58,099 nucleotides of DNA, from NCBI GenBank assembly GCA_003507395.1, contig DNVW01000015.1:1-58099 (forward strand), in the 5' to 3' direction. Position 1 is the first letter of the stretch. Each line of letters begins with the position of its first letter. Position numbers and translations under genes: made by a program. This stretch comes from Clostridiales bacterium. GTDB lineage: Bacteria; Bacillota; Clostridia; TANB77; CAG-508. Shown one piece after another: positions 35,920-44,232 of this stretch. The notes under the pieces are model-generated. The model had not been told where the DNA came from, made no database searches, and saw only the letters and a program-made list of their open reading frames with translations.

Positions 35920-35975
35920 AAAAGTTCTAAATTTTCAATAGAAATATTGGAATTTTAGAACTTTTAACATATAAG
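35920..35975 (+). promoter_or_regulatory. Fossil recombinase-type promoter with inverted repeat, upstream of murA
   Basis: AAAAGTTCTAAATTTTC pairs with an arm ending TTTTAGAACTTTT; TTGGAA (35947-35952), 17 bp and TATAAG (35970-35975) follow the layout at 45165-45220. The match continues through AGCAACAATAAAA. It now points at murA about 135 bp away. Confidence 0.65.
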
Positions 35976-36109
35976 AGCAACAATAAAACCTTATATAAAG
36001 AAAAAATACTTGATACCTTTAGGTAACTTCACCTGCATAATGAAATGCTCACATTTTATGGAAAGAGAACATAAAATATAGCAAAAATAAAATAGAAAGG
36101 GTGAATAAA

Positions 36110-36457
36110 ATGTCTAGTTACATAATAGAGGGTGGTAGAAAACTTGAAGGAGAAATAGAAGTTTCTGGTTCAAAAAATGCATCATTACCAATACTAGCTG
36201 CAACCATATTAAATAAAGGAAATACAAAGCTATATAATGTACCAAATATACACGATACAAAAATAACTCAAGAAATTTTAAAGTATTTGGGTTGTAAAAT
36301 AAAGAAGAATAGTGATAAAATAGAAATAAATACAAAAAAAGTAACAAAAAAAGAAATACCAGAGCACTTGATGAGACAAATGAGGTCAACAGTAATTTTA
36401 GCGGGTGCAATTCTTGGAAGATTTAATGAAGTAACATTTTCATATCCGGGGGATTGA
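36110..36457 (+). pseudogene. murA: murA 5' fragment (UDP-GlcNAc enolpyruvyl transferase), split by a mobile element
   Basis: MurA catalyses the first committed step of peptidoglycan precursor synthesis. This fragment encodes residues 1-113 (MSSYIIEGGRKLEGEIEVSG, KNASLPILAATIL, MRQMRSTVILAGAILGRF, VTFSYPG) and then runs into the element: SYPGD-stop at 36457. The catalytic Cys116 is not included. ATG 36110 follows AGAAAGGG at good spacing; GTG 36101 is too close to it. The rest is at 46918-47832. Confidence 0.92.
36449..36450. other. attL core dinucleotide GG
   Basis: The left element boundary, inside codon 114 of murA (CCG GG|G). The same GG occurs at 46918-46919. Left of it is murA; right of it is element DNA. 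The half-site right of GG (GGATTGAGATATTTGGTTGA) is the imperfect mirror of the half-site left of attR. Confidence 0.85.
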
Positions 36458-36537
36458 GATATTTGGTTGATACATCGGACAAGTTTAAGATAAATGAGTG
36501 GATTAGGGAGTTTGACAATAATAAAGATATTGTGTAA
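36451..36537 (+). other. Reserve C-terminal tail of the recombinase, read only in the circular form
   Basis: Starting right after the attL core, the frame that joins the recombinase in the circle is open for 28 codons: GLRYLVDTSDKFKINEWIRE then FDNNKDIV and TAA (36535-36537). In the integrated state it has no start and is out of use. Confidence 0.7.
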
Positions 36538-36561
36538 ACTCTAAAATAATGGAGGAACAAA

Positions 36562-37575
36562 ATGAATAAAATTGATAAAAAAATATCATTAACACCAGAA
36601 GAGTGCTCATTTATGCAAATTTACTATGATTGTCATACAATAAAGAGTTTATTTTATTCTATTAAAGAAAACTATATTGCAGGAATATCACTAATACCAT
36701 ATATGTCATTATTTTGTTGGGAAGCATTGGACTTTTTCAAAAATATAGGTATTGACTTTAATATTAAAGAAAATTATACATTTACATTAACAGATGTTAG
36801 ATTAAAATTAAAAATCTTTGAAAATAAATATTCAAAATCAAAGAATATGATATTAAATTGGGATTATTTACAAGATTATATTTTTAAGAATAAACTAAAA
36901 TTTGATTTTATGAAAGATTGCAATATGTATTATAATTTAGGAGTTATATTTAATGAGAAAAAAGAAATTGTTGGAAATTCACAATATGGATATTATATTT
37001 TTCAAGATAACAAATTATTGAAAAGAAAGATAGAATATGTAAAAGGTTTAGTTGATACTAGTAATATAAAATATGAGTATGCTCCAGAAGATTATTTAGA
37101 ATATGGAAGATATGTTGGAGAAATTATAGGAAGCTTTTTGAGATATTTTAGAGAGTTGAATGTTCAAGATGTAAATATTCAAACAAATAAAATAAATACA
37201 AATATGCTTTATAAAGACTTTAACTCTAATAAATTATATAGAAATGAAGATGATAAAATCATAGCATTGTATTTATTACACATATTGACATTTATAAATT
37301 CTACTATAAGATTATTAGGAGAATGTGAAAAAGATGATACTGGATGGTGGTTAAGAATATACTATATTGCTTATTATTATGCAATAGAAAGATTAGAAGA
37401 TATAAAAAATCATATAGATAACAATGAAATTGACAATGCAAACTTTAATAAATTATTAACACAAATACAACTAAATAATAACTTAATGAATGGAGATTTC
37501 AGAAATTGTATGATGCATTATGGATTAAAAAACAAAGAGAATAGATTTCTAATAGAAGAAAAAAATTTAATCTAG
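36562..37575 (+). CDS. HEPN-like element protein, frameshifted near the end
   Basis: First gene of the element; ATG 36562 follows ATGGAGGA. It is helical, without signal or membrane segments. Near the end is DFRNCMMHYGL, an R-N-x3-H arrangement like the Rx4-6H RNase motif of HEPN domains, which are common in toxins and defence proteins. The overall family is not recognised. The stop at 37573-37575 follows an A7 run (37559-37565); with one more A the frame continues as FNLDIPMMGLVESCFDNLDY and LELENISQVIDNILNI to TGA at 37727. Confidence 0.55.
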   Translation: MNKIDKKISLTPEECSFMQIYYDCHTIKSLFYSIKENYIAGISLIPYMSLFCWEALDFFKNIGIDFNIKENYTFTLTDVRLKLKIFENKYSKSKNMILNWDYLQDYIFKNKLKFDFMKDCNMYYNLGVIFNEKKEIVGNSQYGYYIFQDNKLLKRKIEYVKGLVDTSNIKYEYAPEDYLEYGRYVGEIIGSFLRYFRELNVQDVNIQTNKINTNMLYKDFNSNKLYRNEDDKIIALYLLHILTFINSTIRLLGECEKDDTGWWLRIYYIAYYYAIERLEDIKNHIDNNEIDNANFNKLLTQIQLNNNLMNGDFRNCMMHYGLKNKENRFLIEEKNLI

Positions 37576-37727
37576 ATATTCCTATGATGGGATTAGTTGA
37601 AAGTTGCTTTGATAATCTTGATTATTTTGAATTAAAGAGAAAGATAAAATTGGAATTAGAAAATATATCGCAAGTAATAGATAATATTTTAAATATTAAT
37701 AAATCTAATTTAAATAAATTCGAGTGA
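37573..37727 (+). pseudogene. Displaced C-terminal tail of the HEPN-like protein
   Basis: The frame NLDIPMMGLVESCFDNLDYF…NKSNLNKFE ends at TGA 37725-37727. It becomes continuous with 36562-37575 if one A is added to the A7 run. Confidence 0.6.
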
Positions 37728-37745
37728 GAAGAATTTATTTATGAT

Positions 37746-37784
37746 TAAAGCTTTAAGAGTAAAATCTTAAGGCTTTATTTTTTT
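37746..37784 (+). terminator. Terminator after the HEPN-like gene
   Basis: TAAAGCTTTAAGA and TCTTAAGGCTTTA pair around GTAAAA, followed by a run of seven T's. Confidence 0.8.
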
Positions 37785-37859
37785 GAGCTAAAGAAAATTA
37801 TACAAAAATCAGTTAAAAAAGCCACAAAGTTGAACGTGGGGCGAAAGGAGGATATGAAA

Positions 37860-38384
37860 ATGCAGAAAATAAAAGGACTATGGATTCCAGCAAAAATTTT
37901 ACTTGATGAAAAATTAACAGATAAAGAAAAATTTGTATTATCTATGATTTTATATTTAAGTGATGAAACAGGAAGTTGTTTTGCAAGTAATCAATATATA
38001 GCAACAATTGTAAAAGTAACGCCAAATAGAGTTTCAAGAATAATAAGTTCATTAAAGAATAAGAAATATATTCAAGTAATTTTAAAATATAAAAAAGAAA
38101 GTAAAGAAATAGAACAAAGGCAAATAATACCTATTGTCCAAATGAACAATGGGTATAGTCAAAATAAACAAGAGGGTATTGGCGAAAACAACAATTCAGA
38201 TAGTCAAAAACGACAATCACCTATTGGCGAAAGTAACAAAGATATAATAAATAATATAAAAAATAAAAATAATTATAATAACGAATCACACATCAAAAAG
38301 AATAATAAAGCTAACTTTGAACAGCGAGATTATACTGGCTTTGACTTTACTAAATTATATGCAAATGCAAGTGCTTTTACATAG
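37860..38384 (+). CDS. Helix-turn-helix replication/regulatory protein
   Basis: The 174-residue protein begins GLWIPAKILLDEKLTDKEKF, with an HTH in SCFASNQYIATIVKVTPNRV and SRIISSLKNKKYI. This is the HTH_36 layout common in replication initiators and phage regulators. The C-terminus is a low-complexity Asn/Lys/Gln region with two GIGE/PIGE repeats. ATG 37860 follows AAAGGAGG at 8 nt. It precedes the oriT region and relaxase. Confidence 0.7.
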   Translation: MQKIKGLWIPAKILLDEKLTDKEKFVLSMILYLSDETGSCFASNQYIATIVKVTPNRVSRIISSLKNKKYIQVILKYKKESKEIEQRQIIPIVQMNNGYSQNKQEGIGENNNSDSQKRQSPIGESNKDIINNIKNKNNYNNESHIKKNNKANFEQRDYTGFDFTKLYANASAFT

Positions 38385-38405
38385 ACACAAACATTTGCAT
38401 AAATA

Positions 38406-38451
38406 AAATCAGTTACTATAGCAGAAATGCTAAATGGTAACTGATTTTTTT
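38406..38451 (+). terminator. Terminator after the HTH gene
   Basis: AAATCAGTTAC (38406-38416) pairs with GTAACTGATTT (38437-38447), then T's. Confidence 0.8.
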
Positions 38452-38487
38452 ATCCTAAAATTGCAAATAGCAAATTTGGGATAAAGC

Positions 38488-38583
38488 ATAAAAATACGAA
38501 ATGTATTTTTATGGAAAAGGGGTGTGGGGATTGAAAATCCCTGCCATACGGACAAACTTGTTTGTCTAGTATGTTAGACATTC
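38488..38583 (+). other. Candidate oriT upstream of the relaxase
   Basis: A cluster of inverted repeats: AAAAATAC/GTATTTTT, GGGATT/AATCCC, GACAAAC/GTTTGTC (38551-38566), and overlapping TGTCTA-GTATGT-TAGACA (38563-38580). It lies just before a MobV relaxase gene, the usual oriT position in this family. The nick site is not identified. Confidence 0.5.
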
Positions 38584-38622
38584 AAAGAATAGCTTTAGCA
38601 AAGAGAAAGGAGAAAATAGAAT

Positions 38623-39801
38623 ATGAGTTATGCAATAGTAAGAAATGAAAAATTAACAAGAGATGAAGCAAAAGGAAGATATGTTCATAATGAAAGAAAA
38701 ACAAGAGGACATACAAATAAGGATATTGATCCAGAAAGAACACATTTGAATTATTACTTTAAGAAAAATGAATTAAGTTATATAAAAGAATTTGATAAAT
38801 TGAGAAAAGAGAATGATTTGAAAGGACATATAAAAAGCAACAGTATTATATTGTGTGAAATGTTATTTACATCAGACAAAGAATTTTTTGATAATATTGG
38901 AGAAAAAGAAACAAAAAGATATTTTGAAGAGAGTTATAAATTTGTATGTACTTACAAAAATCTAGGAGAAGAAAATATATTATCTGCAGTAGTACATTTA
39001 GATGAAGGAACACCACATATGCATTTAGTTTTTGTTCCAGTAGTACATACAAAAGATAAAGAAGAAAATGAAATTGATAAAATATGTGCAAGAGATTTTT
39101 GGAAAGGGAGAGATAGTTATAGAACTTTGCAAAATAACTTTTATGATTATATTACTTCAAAAGGATTTGAGCTACAAAGAGGGATAGAAGTAGAACAAAC
39201 AGGAGCAAAACACGAAAAAATAGAAGACTTAAAGAAAATAACTAATTTTGAAAATACTAAAAAAGTATTAGATAATATAAAACTTGAATTGCCAGATGTA
39301 CCTGATATAAACGATATTAAAATTATAAAACTAAATAGGGAAAAAGTTGAAAATGAAATTATAAAACCAAAAGACAAATTAATTAATGAATTGTACCAAG
39401 ATAATAAGAATTTATACAGGGAATTATCAAAACAAGTTAATTTAGTAGATAAAGCAACAAAATATGAAAAAGAAAGAAAAAGAATAATGTATGACAATGA
39501 AGAACTACATAATGAAGTTGATAAAATTAAATCAGAATACAAAAAGAAAGAGTTTGATTTGGAATGGAAATATAAAAGCAAGATTAAAGGATTAGAAAAA
39601 GAAAATAAGCATTTGCATAAAGTAGTAGATAAGTTTAAAGAAACTATTGATAAATTTATAAAATGGATTTGCAAAAAGTTCGACATAGGGGCAGAAAATA
39701 ATTTGATTAGAGATTTTGAAAGAGAGAATAATATCTTATTAGATGCTGAAAAACAAATAAAACATGAGGAAAGGGAAAAGGAATTAGAGCTGGAAAGATA
39801 A
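38623..39801 (+). CDS. MobV-family relaxase (Mob/Pre)
   Basis: It nicks oriT and leads the transferred strand during mobilisation. The N-terminal half is Mob_Pre, with the metal-binding motif HLDEGTPHMHLVFVPV and an N-terminal SYAIVRNEKLT start. A conserved DFWKGRDSYRTLQNNFYDYI follows. The C-terminal half is coiled coil. At 392 residues it is usual. ATG 38623 follows AGAAAGGAG. Confidence 0.93.
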   Translation: MSYAIVRNEKLTRDEAKGRYVHNERKTRGHTNKDIDPERTHLNYYFKKNELSYIKEFDKLRKENDLKGHIKSNSIILCEMLFTSDKEFFDNIGEKETKRYFEESYKFVCTYKNLGEENILSAVVHLDEGTPHMHLVFVPVVHTKDKEENEIDKICARDFWKGRDSYRTLQNNFYDYITSKGFELQRGIEVEQTGAKHEKIEDLKKITNFENTKKVLDNIKLELPDVPDINDIKIIKLNREKVENEIIKPKDKLINELYQDNKNLYRELSKQVNLVDKATKYEKERKRIMYDNEELHNEVDKIKSEYKKKEFDLEWKYKSKIKGLEKENKHLHKVVDKFKETIDKFIKWICKKFDIGAENNLIRDFERENNILLDAEKQIKHEEREKELELER

Positions 39802-39831
39802 GAGAATTTTAAAGTACATCAATAAAAACTA

Positions 39832-39860
39832 TTGTAAAAAAATTGCTTTATTGATAAAAT
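39832..39860 (+). promoter_or_regulatory. Promoter for the HExxH gene
   Basis: TTGTAA (39832-39837), 17 bp and TAAAAT (39855-39860). Its -35 matches that of the DinD-like gene promoter. Confidence 0.5.
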
Positions 39861-39932
39861 AGTATTGGATGATATTAAATTAGATGATAAGTTCTATGTA
39901 AAAAATAAATATATTTTAAGGAGAAGATATCT

Positions 39933-41813
39933 ATGAATTCAGAAGAATTAGATAAACTTAGATTAGATGATATAGAGTTCTTTGCTCGTAGATATTCAGA
40001 GCTTTTTAGTCAGTATTTTGATAAGAATACACCTAAGGAAAAAGAAGAATTCTATAAAGAAATTAAAGAGGAACTTTTAGTAAAAGCACCAAGATATGTT
40101 TTAGTAGATGGAGAACCTACGTATGGAGCAATGGGTATATCATATAATGATAGAATTGAATTTTCAAAAGATTGGAAGGCAGTAGAAGATAGAGCTGTAA
40201 GGATACATGAGCTGTTTCATTCATATAATCGTATAGAGGGGAGAAAACATGGCCTAAGAGATTTTGATAATGATCTTGTTCTAAGAAATCTTGATGAAGG
40301 TTCTACAGAAATGTTTGCACAAAAGATGTGTGGAAATGAAAGCCGAGATACAGGATATATTAGTGAAGTGAAATTTGCAAGATTTTTAACAAGTATAGTT
40401 GGCGAACGTACTATGATACGTTCTACTCGTGGTAATCCACAACTTCTATGTGAAACAACAGACAGGCTATTGGGGACTCAAGATTTTCTACAAAGTTTAG
40501 AAGATATACAAGATGAAAGAGAAAAATTAATTAGCCAAAGCTTTGGGGAAGATAGTTTTTGGGGAACACCTATTAGAAAAGATGTACAAATACTTTCAAA
40601 ACTGAAATTAGAAGCAATTAGAGGAAAAGACGAAGTGTCTATATTATTTGATGTAGTACAACAATTGGATAATCAGGAACTTTATAATAATCTTAGTCAA
40701 ACGGATGCCATATTTGGTTATGATGTTATATTTTATCGCAGTTTAGGATTAAATGATAATAAAATTGACCCAGAACAACCAACAATAGCAAGTACTCAAC
40801 AAGAAATTTTAAAAGCAGAAATTGATGAGTTAGACGGAGTAGAAGACATTACTCTGCAAACTGTATTAGAAATGGAGATTAAAAAATTTTTATATGATAG
40901 AATTAGCTATCAAAAGCATTTCATAGATCACCCAGAACCTAAATATGGTACATATGAATTAACTCCAGAAGATACAGAATTTAGTGAAAGTTTTAGGAGT
41001 GAGTTGGATGGAGCATCTGAGCGTTTAGGTGGAAAAATAGGTTTAGTTGGACCTGGAAATAGAGTATATTCATTAGAAAACACACCATATGTGGTAAATG
41101 AAAAAATGGTAAAAAAAATGTATTTATCAGACGTTGGATTTGATGGATTACAAGATTATCGTCTTGAACTATGGGCTGAAAAACTCAATATAGCACAAAC
41201 TAGAGAGTTTTTAAATGAATGGACTGAATGGACATATAATGTATATTATAAAGAAATGTTTCCTGATGGAGATGAAGAAACTTTTAGAGAGGCAATAGAA
41301 GGAATAAAAAGAACTTTAGACCAAAAAGAGCAAGGATTGGTAGATAAGTACAAAGCATTAGAAAATGAAAAACAACAAGCAAATAACGAAGGAGTAGATA
41401 AAACTGATGATTCGATAGGTCAGATTTCAAACGAAGAAAACACCAGTGAGATTGGAGAGCAGACGGAACAGCAAAAAGATCGAATAGAACTAGCAAGATT
41501 TGAAACAAATGAGTTCGAAGATATACTAATAAAAAACAATGTTGATCCTGAAATGGAAAAACCAATAGAAGAAATACAAATTAAAGGGGATAGCCCAAAA
41601 GAAATTTTAGAAGAACAAAGAAAAGAACAATCAATGGATTTATGGATGAATAGATTTAATGGTTGGTATAGTTCCATAGACAGAGTAAGTCAAGCAGTTA
41701 AAGTAAAATTTGTAAAAATGAAATCATATATAATTAAAGCAATTAGCGAAAAAATCAAAGAAAGAAGTCATAAGCGCGAATCTAATAAAAAGCAAGACCA
41801 AAGCGAAAGGTAG
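39933..41813 (+). CDS. Large element protein with gluzincin-like HExxH domain
   Basis: The 626-residue protein has no signal peptide. Near residue 90, RIHELFHSYNR is an HExxH zinc motif and NLDEGSTEMFAQK about 30 residues later supplies the third ligand Glu, so a metallopeptidase fold is likely. The rest is unrecognised: a helical middle, then a Glu/Gln-rich linker (about 470-560), then a basic C-terminal helix (WMNRFNGWYSS…KIKERSHKRES). ATG 39933 follows AAGGAGAAG. A small partner gene starts 9 bp after it, parallel to the pair at 429-3533. Confidence 0.65.
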   Translation: MNSEELDKLRLDDIEFFARRYSELFSQYFDKNTPKEKEEFYKEIKEELLVKAPRYVLVDGEPTYGAMGISYNDRIEFSKDWKAVEDRAVRIHELFHSYNRIEGRKHGLRDFDNDLVLRNLDEGSTEMFAQKMCGNESRDTGYISEVKFARFLTSIVGERTMIRSTRGNPQLLCETTDRLLGTQDFLQSLEDIQDEREKLISQSFGEDSFWGTPIRKDVQILSKLKLEAIRGKDEVSILFDVVQQLDNQELYNNLSQTDAIFGYDVIFYRSLGLNDNKIDPEQPTIASTQQEILKAEIDELDGVEDITLQTVLEMEIKKFLYDRISYQKHFIDHPEPKYGTYELTPEDTEFSESFRSELDGASERLGGKIGLVGPGNRVYSLENTPYVVNEKMVKKMYLSDVGFDGLQDYRLELWAEKLNIAQTREFLNEWTEWTYNVYYKEMFPDGDEETFREAIEGIKRTLDQKEQGLVDKYKALENEKQQANNEGVDKTDDSIGQISNEENTSEIGEQTEQQKDRIELARFETNEFEDILIKNNVDPEMEKPIEEIQIKGDSPKEILEEQRKEQSMDLWMNRFNGWYSSIDRVSQAVKVKFVKMKSYIIKAISEKIKERSHKRESNKKQDQSER

Positions 41814-41822
41814 GAATGTGTT

Positions 41823-42284
41823 TTGAAACCAGAATATAGAGAAGCATTTGAAGAAATATATGAAATATTTAGTTTAATGCCAAAGGAATTATTAAAGAAA
41901 ATACCTACAAAGTTTTATGAAATGATAGAAGAAGAAAGAGATACTAATTATTCGCCTAATATTCAAGAGCCATTGGAAAAACAAAAACTAAAAAATGAAA
42001 CAATAATTATACTTGGACTAATATATAGAGATTTTCTATGTTCTCTAGATGAGAAAAAAAGATTACAAGAAAAAGATGCAAAAGAATTCCAAGAAGTTGA
42101 AAAAGCATTAGAGGAAGAAATTAGAGAAAAATATAATCCAGACGATATATTTAAAAATAGAAATAGAGTTATACCAGAAGAAACACAAACATCTGAAGAA
42201 ACAAGAATGACTGTTGTACAAGAAGAAAAATGGTATCAAAAAATATTTAATTTAATAAAAAATCTTTTTCATAGAAATAAGTGA
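41823..42284 (+). CDS. Small partner protein, same family as 3087-3533
   Basis: The 153-residue protein has a TTG start. The layout is AFEEIYEIFSLMPKELLKKIP…NYSPNIQEPLEKQKLKNETI, IILGLIYRDFLCS and EKKRLQEKD, then a charged linker and the tail EKWYQKIFNLIKNLFHRNK. The first half is a small helical domain widespread in gut clostridia (recalled, not checked). The tail is a basic amphipathic helix almost identical in pattern to the protein at 3087. Function unknown; adaptor or regulator of the large upstream protein is an inference. Confidence 0.65.
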   Translation: MKPEYREAFEEIYEIFSLMPKELLKKIPTKFYEMIEEERDTNYSPNIQEPLEKQKLKNETIIILGLIYRDFLCSLDEKKRLQEKDAKEFQEVEKALEEEIREKYNPDDIFKNRNRVIPEETQTSEETRMTVVQEEKWYQKIFNLIKNLFHRNK

Positions 42285-42289
42285 AAATA

Positions 42290-42333
42290 AAAGCTTAGCA
42301 ATACAAGGGAAGACCTTAAGCTAAGCTTTTTAT
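42290..42333. terminator. Bidirectional terminator
   Basis: AAAGCTTAGC (42290-42299) pairs with GCTAAGCTTT (42320-42329), then T's, between convergent genes. Confidence 0.75.
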
Positions 42334-43613
42334 CATTTATAATATTGATCACTTAATTTTTGCAATTCAATTTTAAATTCTTCAATTTGGCTATCATCAA
42401 AGCTATCCCTTAATTCAATAGCCTTTTTTGACCATTGTTTAAATTTCTTTTCACTAAATTCTTTAGGATGTTTATAATGCCTACCATACATTTTTTTATA
42501 TTCTTTATTAAATTCCTTTAAAATTGGGCTATCTTCAACTTTTTCTTTATGCTTATTTATAGCACCAATTTCCTTGCAGGTTTTACCAGTATCTAAATAT
42601 AAGTTATTACAATATTTTTGGTCATTTCTTGCTTTTTGATATGGATTATTATTAGCCGTTGCGGGAATAAATAGTCTTCCACAATTTTCACATTTATTGA
42701 TAACAAAGTTATTTTGAATGACTTTAAATAATTCAAAAAATATATGTTCTTCTACATTTTCTAATTCATAAACTTCTTCTGCAACAATATTTTTTTCTTT
42801 TATAATATCTACGATTTTATCTACATCTAATGTTCTTTCTTCTCTTGATAATTCCGTATCACATATATATTTTATTTTAAATTTAGTATCTAAAAATAAA
42901 GCATGTGCAGGTTTAGTATTAAAATAATGCAAGTCAAAAACTCTTTTTGTTTCATATAAGAATAGTTTTTCTGGAACACTTAAATTTCTAACAAGTGAGT
43001 TATTAGAATATTTGCTTATTAACTCTAATCTTTCCTTTAAATCTGTTTTTTTCTCAATAAGATTTTCAATTAACAAATCTCTTATAGTTTCAAAAAAATT
43101 CATATATTCATTATGCCTTTTGCTTGATACTTTTTCAATTTCTTCATTCCATTTAATAAGTAAGATTTCTGGAGTATATTCATCTTCTTCTATATCTCTA
43201 TAAAATTCATCAGGATAATATTTTTCATTTTCTATTAAAACACCTATTTGAGATTTAAATAAAAGGTCTGTTCTAAATGTTTTAGTATTATATGTTTTAA
43301 CCATTATATCTATTAGCACTTGTGTATAAAAGTGAGTATATGGAGAAAAGTTTAAACATGCTCTAACTATTTGAAACATTTTTAAGAAACAATCCCATTT
43401 TTCATCATCTGAATCAGTTTCTTTAGAATAACATACAAGTTCTATTAATTGTGTGTACATTGCTTTTAGTTTTTCAAATTCTTGATGGCTCATAATAGCG
43501 AATTCATATAATTTATCTCCAATATTATATTCAAAATCGTGAATAGCCCCAAAATATTCTCCATTATTTTTAAGAATAATTTTATTACCTTTAATTGTGA
43601 AATTACTTATCAT
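42333..43613 (-). CDS. Zinc-finger element protein (DUF6076-like)
   Basis: The 426-residue cytoplasmic protein. The C-terminal third has KCENCGRLFIPATANNNPYQ, KYCNN and GKTCKEI, a Cys-rich zinc-ribbon-like module typical of the DUF6076 group (recalled). The N-terminal part is helical. ATG 43613 follows GAGGAAA. It is the only leftward gene in the element, divergent from the structured leader. A truncated copy lies at 32643-33230. Function unknown; a regulator is plausible. Confidence 0.65.
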   Translation of the reverse strand: MISNFTIKGNKIILKNNGEYFGAIHDFEYNIGDKLYEFAIMSHQEFEKLKAMYTQLIELVCYSKETDSDDEKWDCFLKMFQIVRACLNFSPYTHFYTQVLIDIMVKTYNTKTFRTDLLFKSQIGVLIENEKYYPDEFYRDIEEDEYTPEILLIKWNEEIEKVSSKRHNEYMNFFETIRDLLIENLIEKKTDLKERLELISKYSNNSLVRNLSVPEKLFLYETKRVFDLHYFNTKPAHALFLDTKFKIKYICDTELSREERTLDVDKIVDIIKEKNIVAEEVYELENVEEHIFFELFKVIQNNFVINKCENCGRLFIPATANNNPYQKARNDQKYCNNLYLDTGKTCKEIGAINKHKEKVEDSPILKEFNKEYKKMYGRHYKHPKEFSEKKFKQWSKKAIELRDSFDDSQIEEFKIELQKLSDQYYK

Positions 43614-43956
43614 ATCTGCATTTCCTCTGTTTTAAAAATAGAATATAGATATTTCAATTTTTAACTTATCTATAGACTTTGTTAAATTTGTTTACAACAC
43701 TATTTTAGCATCTTATAATTGATTTATCAAGATAGAAAATAGAAATTATAAATATCTATTTTCTATCTAAGGTACATTGAAAACTGAATATTAAATTACA
43801 AGTACAGATAATGATACTTTCGTCTGGCTAACGTGATGTAAAGGGGCGATTCACTAAAGGTGGAATGAGGGCAAATCTCATATGGGAATATTCCACTTGT
43901 AGTTTTAGTAATAAGGACAAACAACAAATAAATATAATTTAAAGATGGAAAGGTAG
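43614..43956 (+). ncRNA. Structured leader region with rRNA-leader-like motif
   Basis: This 343-bp gap has no gene. A 14-bp perfect hairpin (43730-43743 with 43755-43768) is followed directly by GGTACATTGAAAACTGAATA, which resembles clostridial pre-rRNA leader sequence and shares GTACATTGAA with the window end. Further on, GTGGAAT…ATTCCAC with an inner GAG/CTC pair and GTGA…TCAC form more stems. These could be an RNA element controlling the small gene at 43957. Confidence 0.4.
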
Positions 43957-44121
43957 GTGAATACTCTGGAAAAGGCAAAGGATAATAAGAACAAAAAGAA
44001 AAAAGATAAGTTACCATTTTCAGTATTTATTTGTCCAAAATCAAATGTTGGTGAAGTAGAAGATTATAAACAGGTATTCACCGATATTATCTCTGATAGA
44101 ATAAAAGAAAAATACAAATAA
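43957..44121 (+). CDS. Small basic element protein
   Basis: The 54-residue protein starts at GTG after GGAAAGGTAG. The N-terminus is very basic (EKAKDNKNKKKKDK), then LPFSVFICPKSNVGEVEDYK and IISDRIKEKYK. It sits between the structured leader and the DinD-like gene. The family is not recognised, but the clear reading frame and ribosome site support it. Confidence 0.6.
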   Translation: MNTLEKAKDNKNKKKKDKLPFSVFICPKSNVGEVEDYKQVFTDIISDRIKEKYK

Positions 44122-44146
44122 ACAAAACAAAAATTCGTTAAAAGTA

Positions 44147-44216
44147 TTGTAAAAAAATAGAAATTATGTTATAAATAATAACAATAAAGTATACAAAGAA
44201 TGTATATACTTCAAAG
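44147..44216 (+). promoter_or_regulatory. Promoter and inverted repeat before the DinD-like gene
   Basis: TTGTAA (44147-44152), 17 bp and TATAAA (44170-44175); then AAGTATA and TATATACTT arms in the leader. The layout parallels that before the Bro-like gene at 33361. Confidence 0.55.
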
Positions 44217-44232
44217 AAAGGACGAGTTATAT

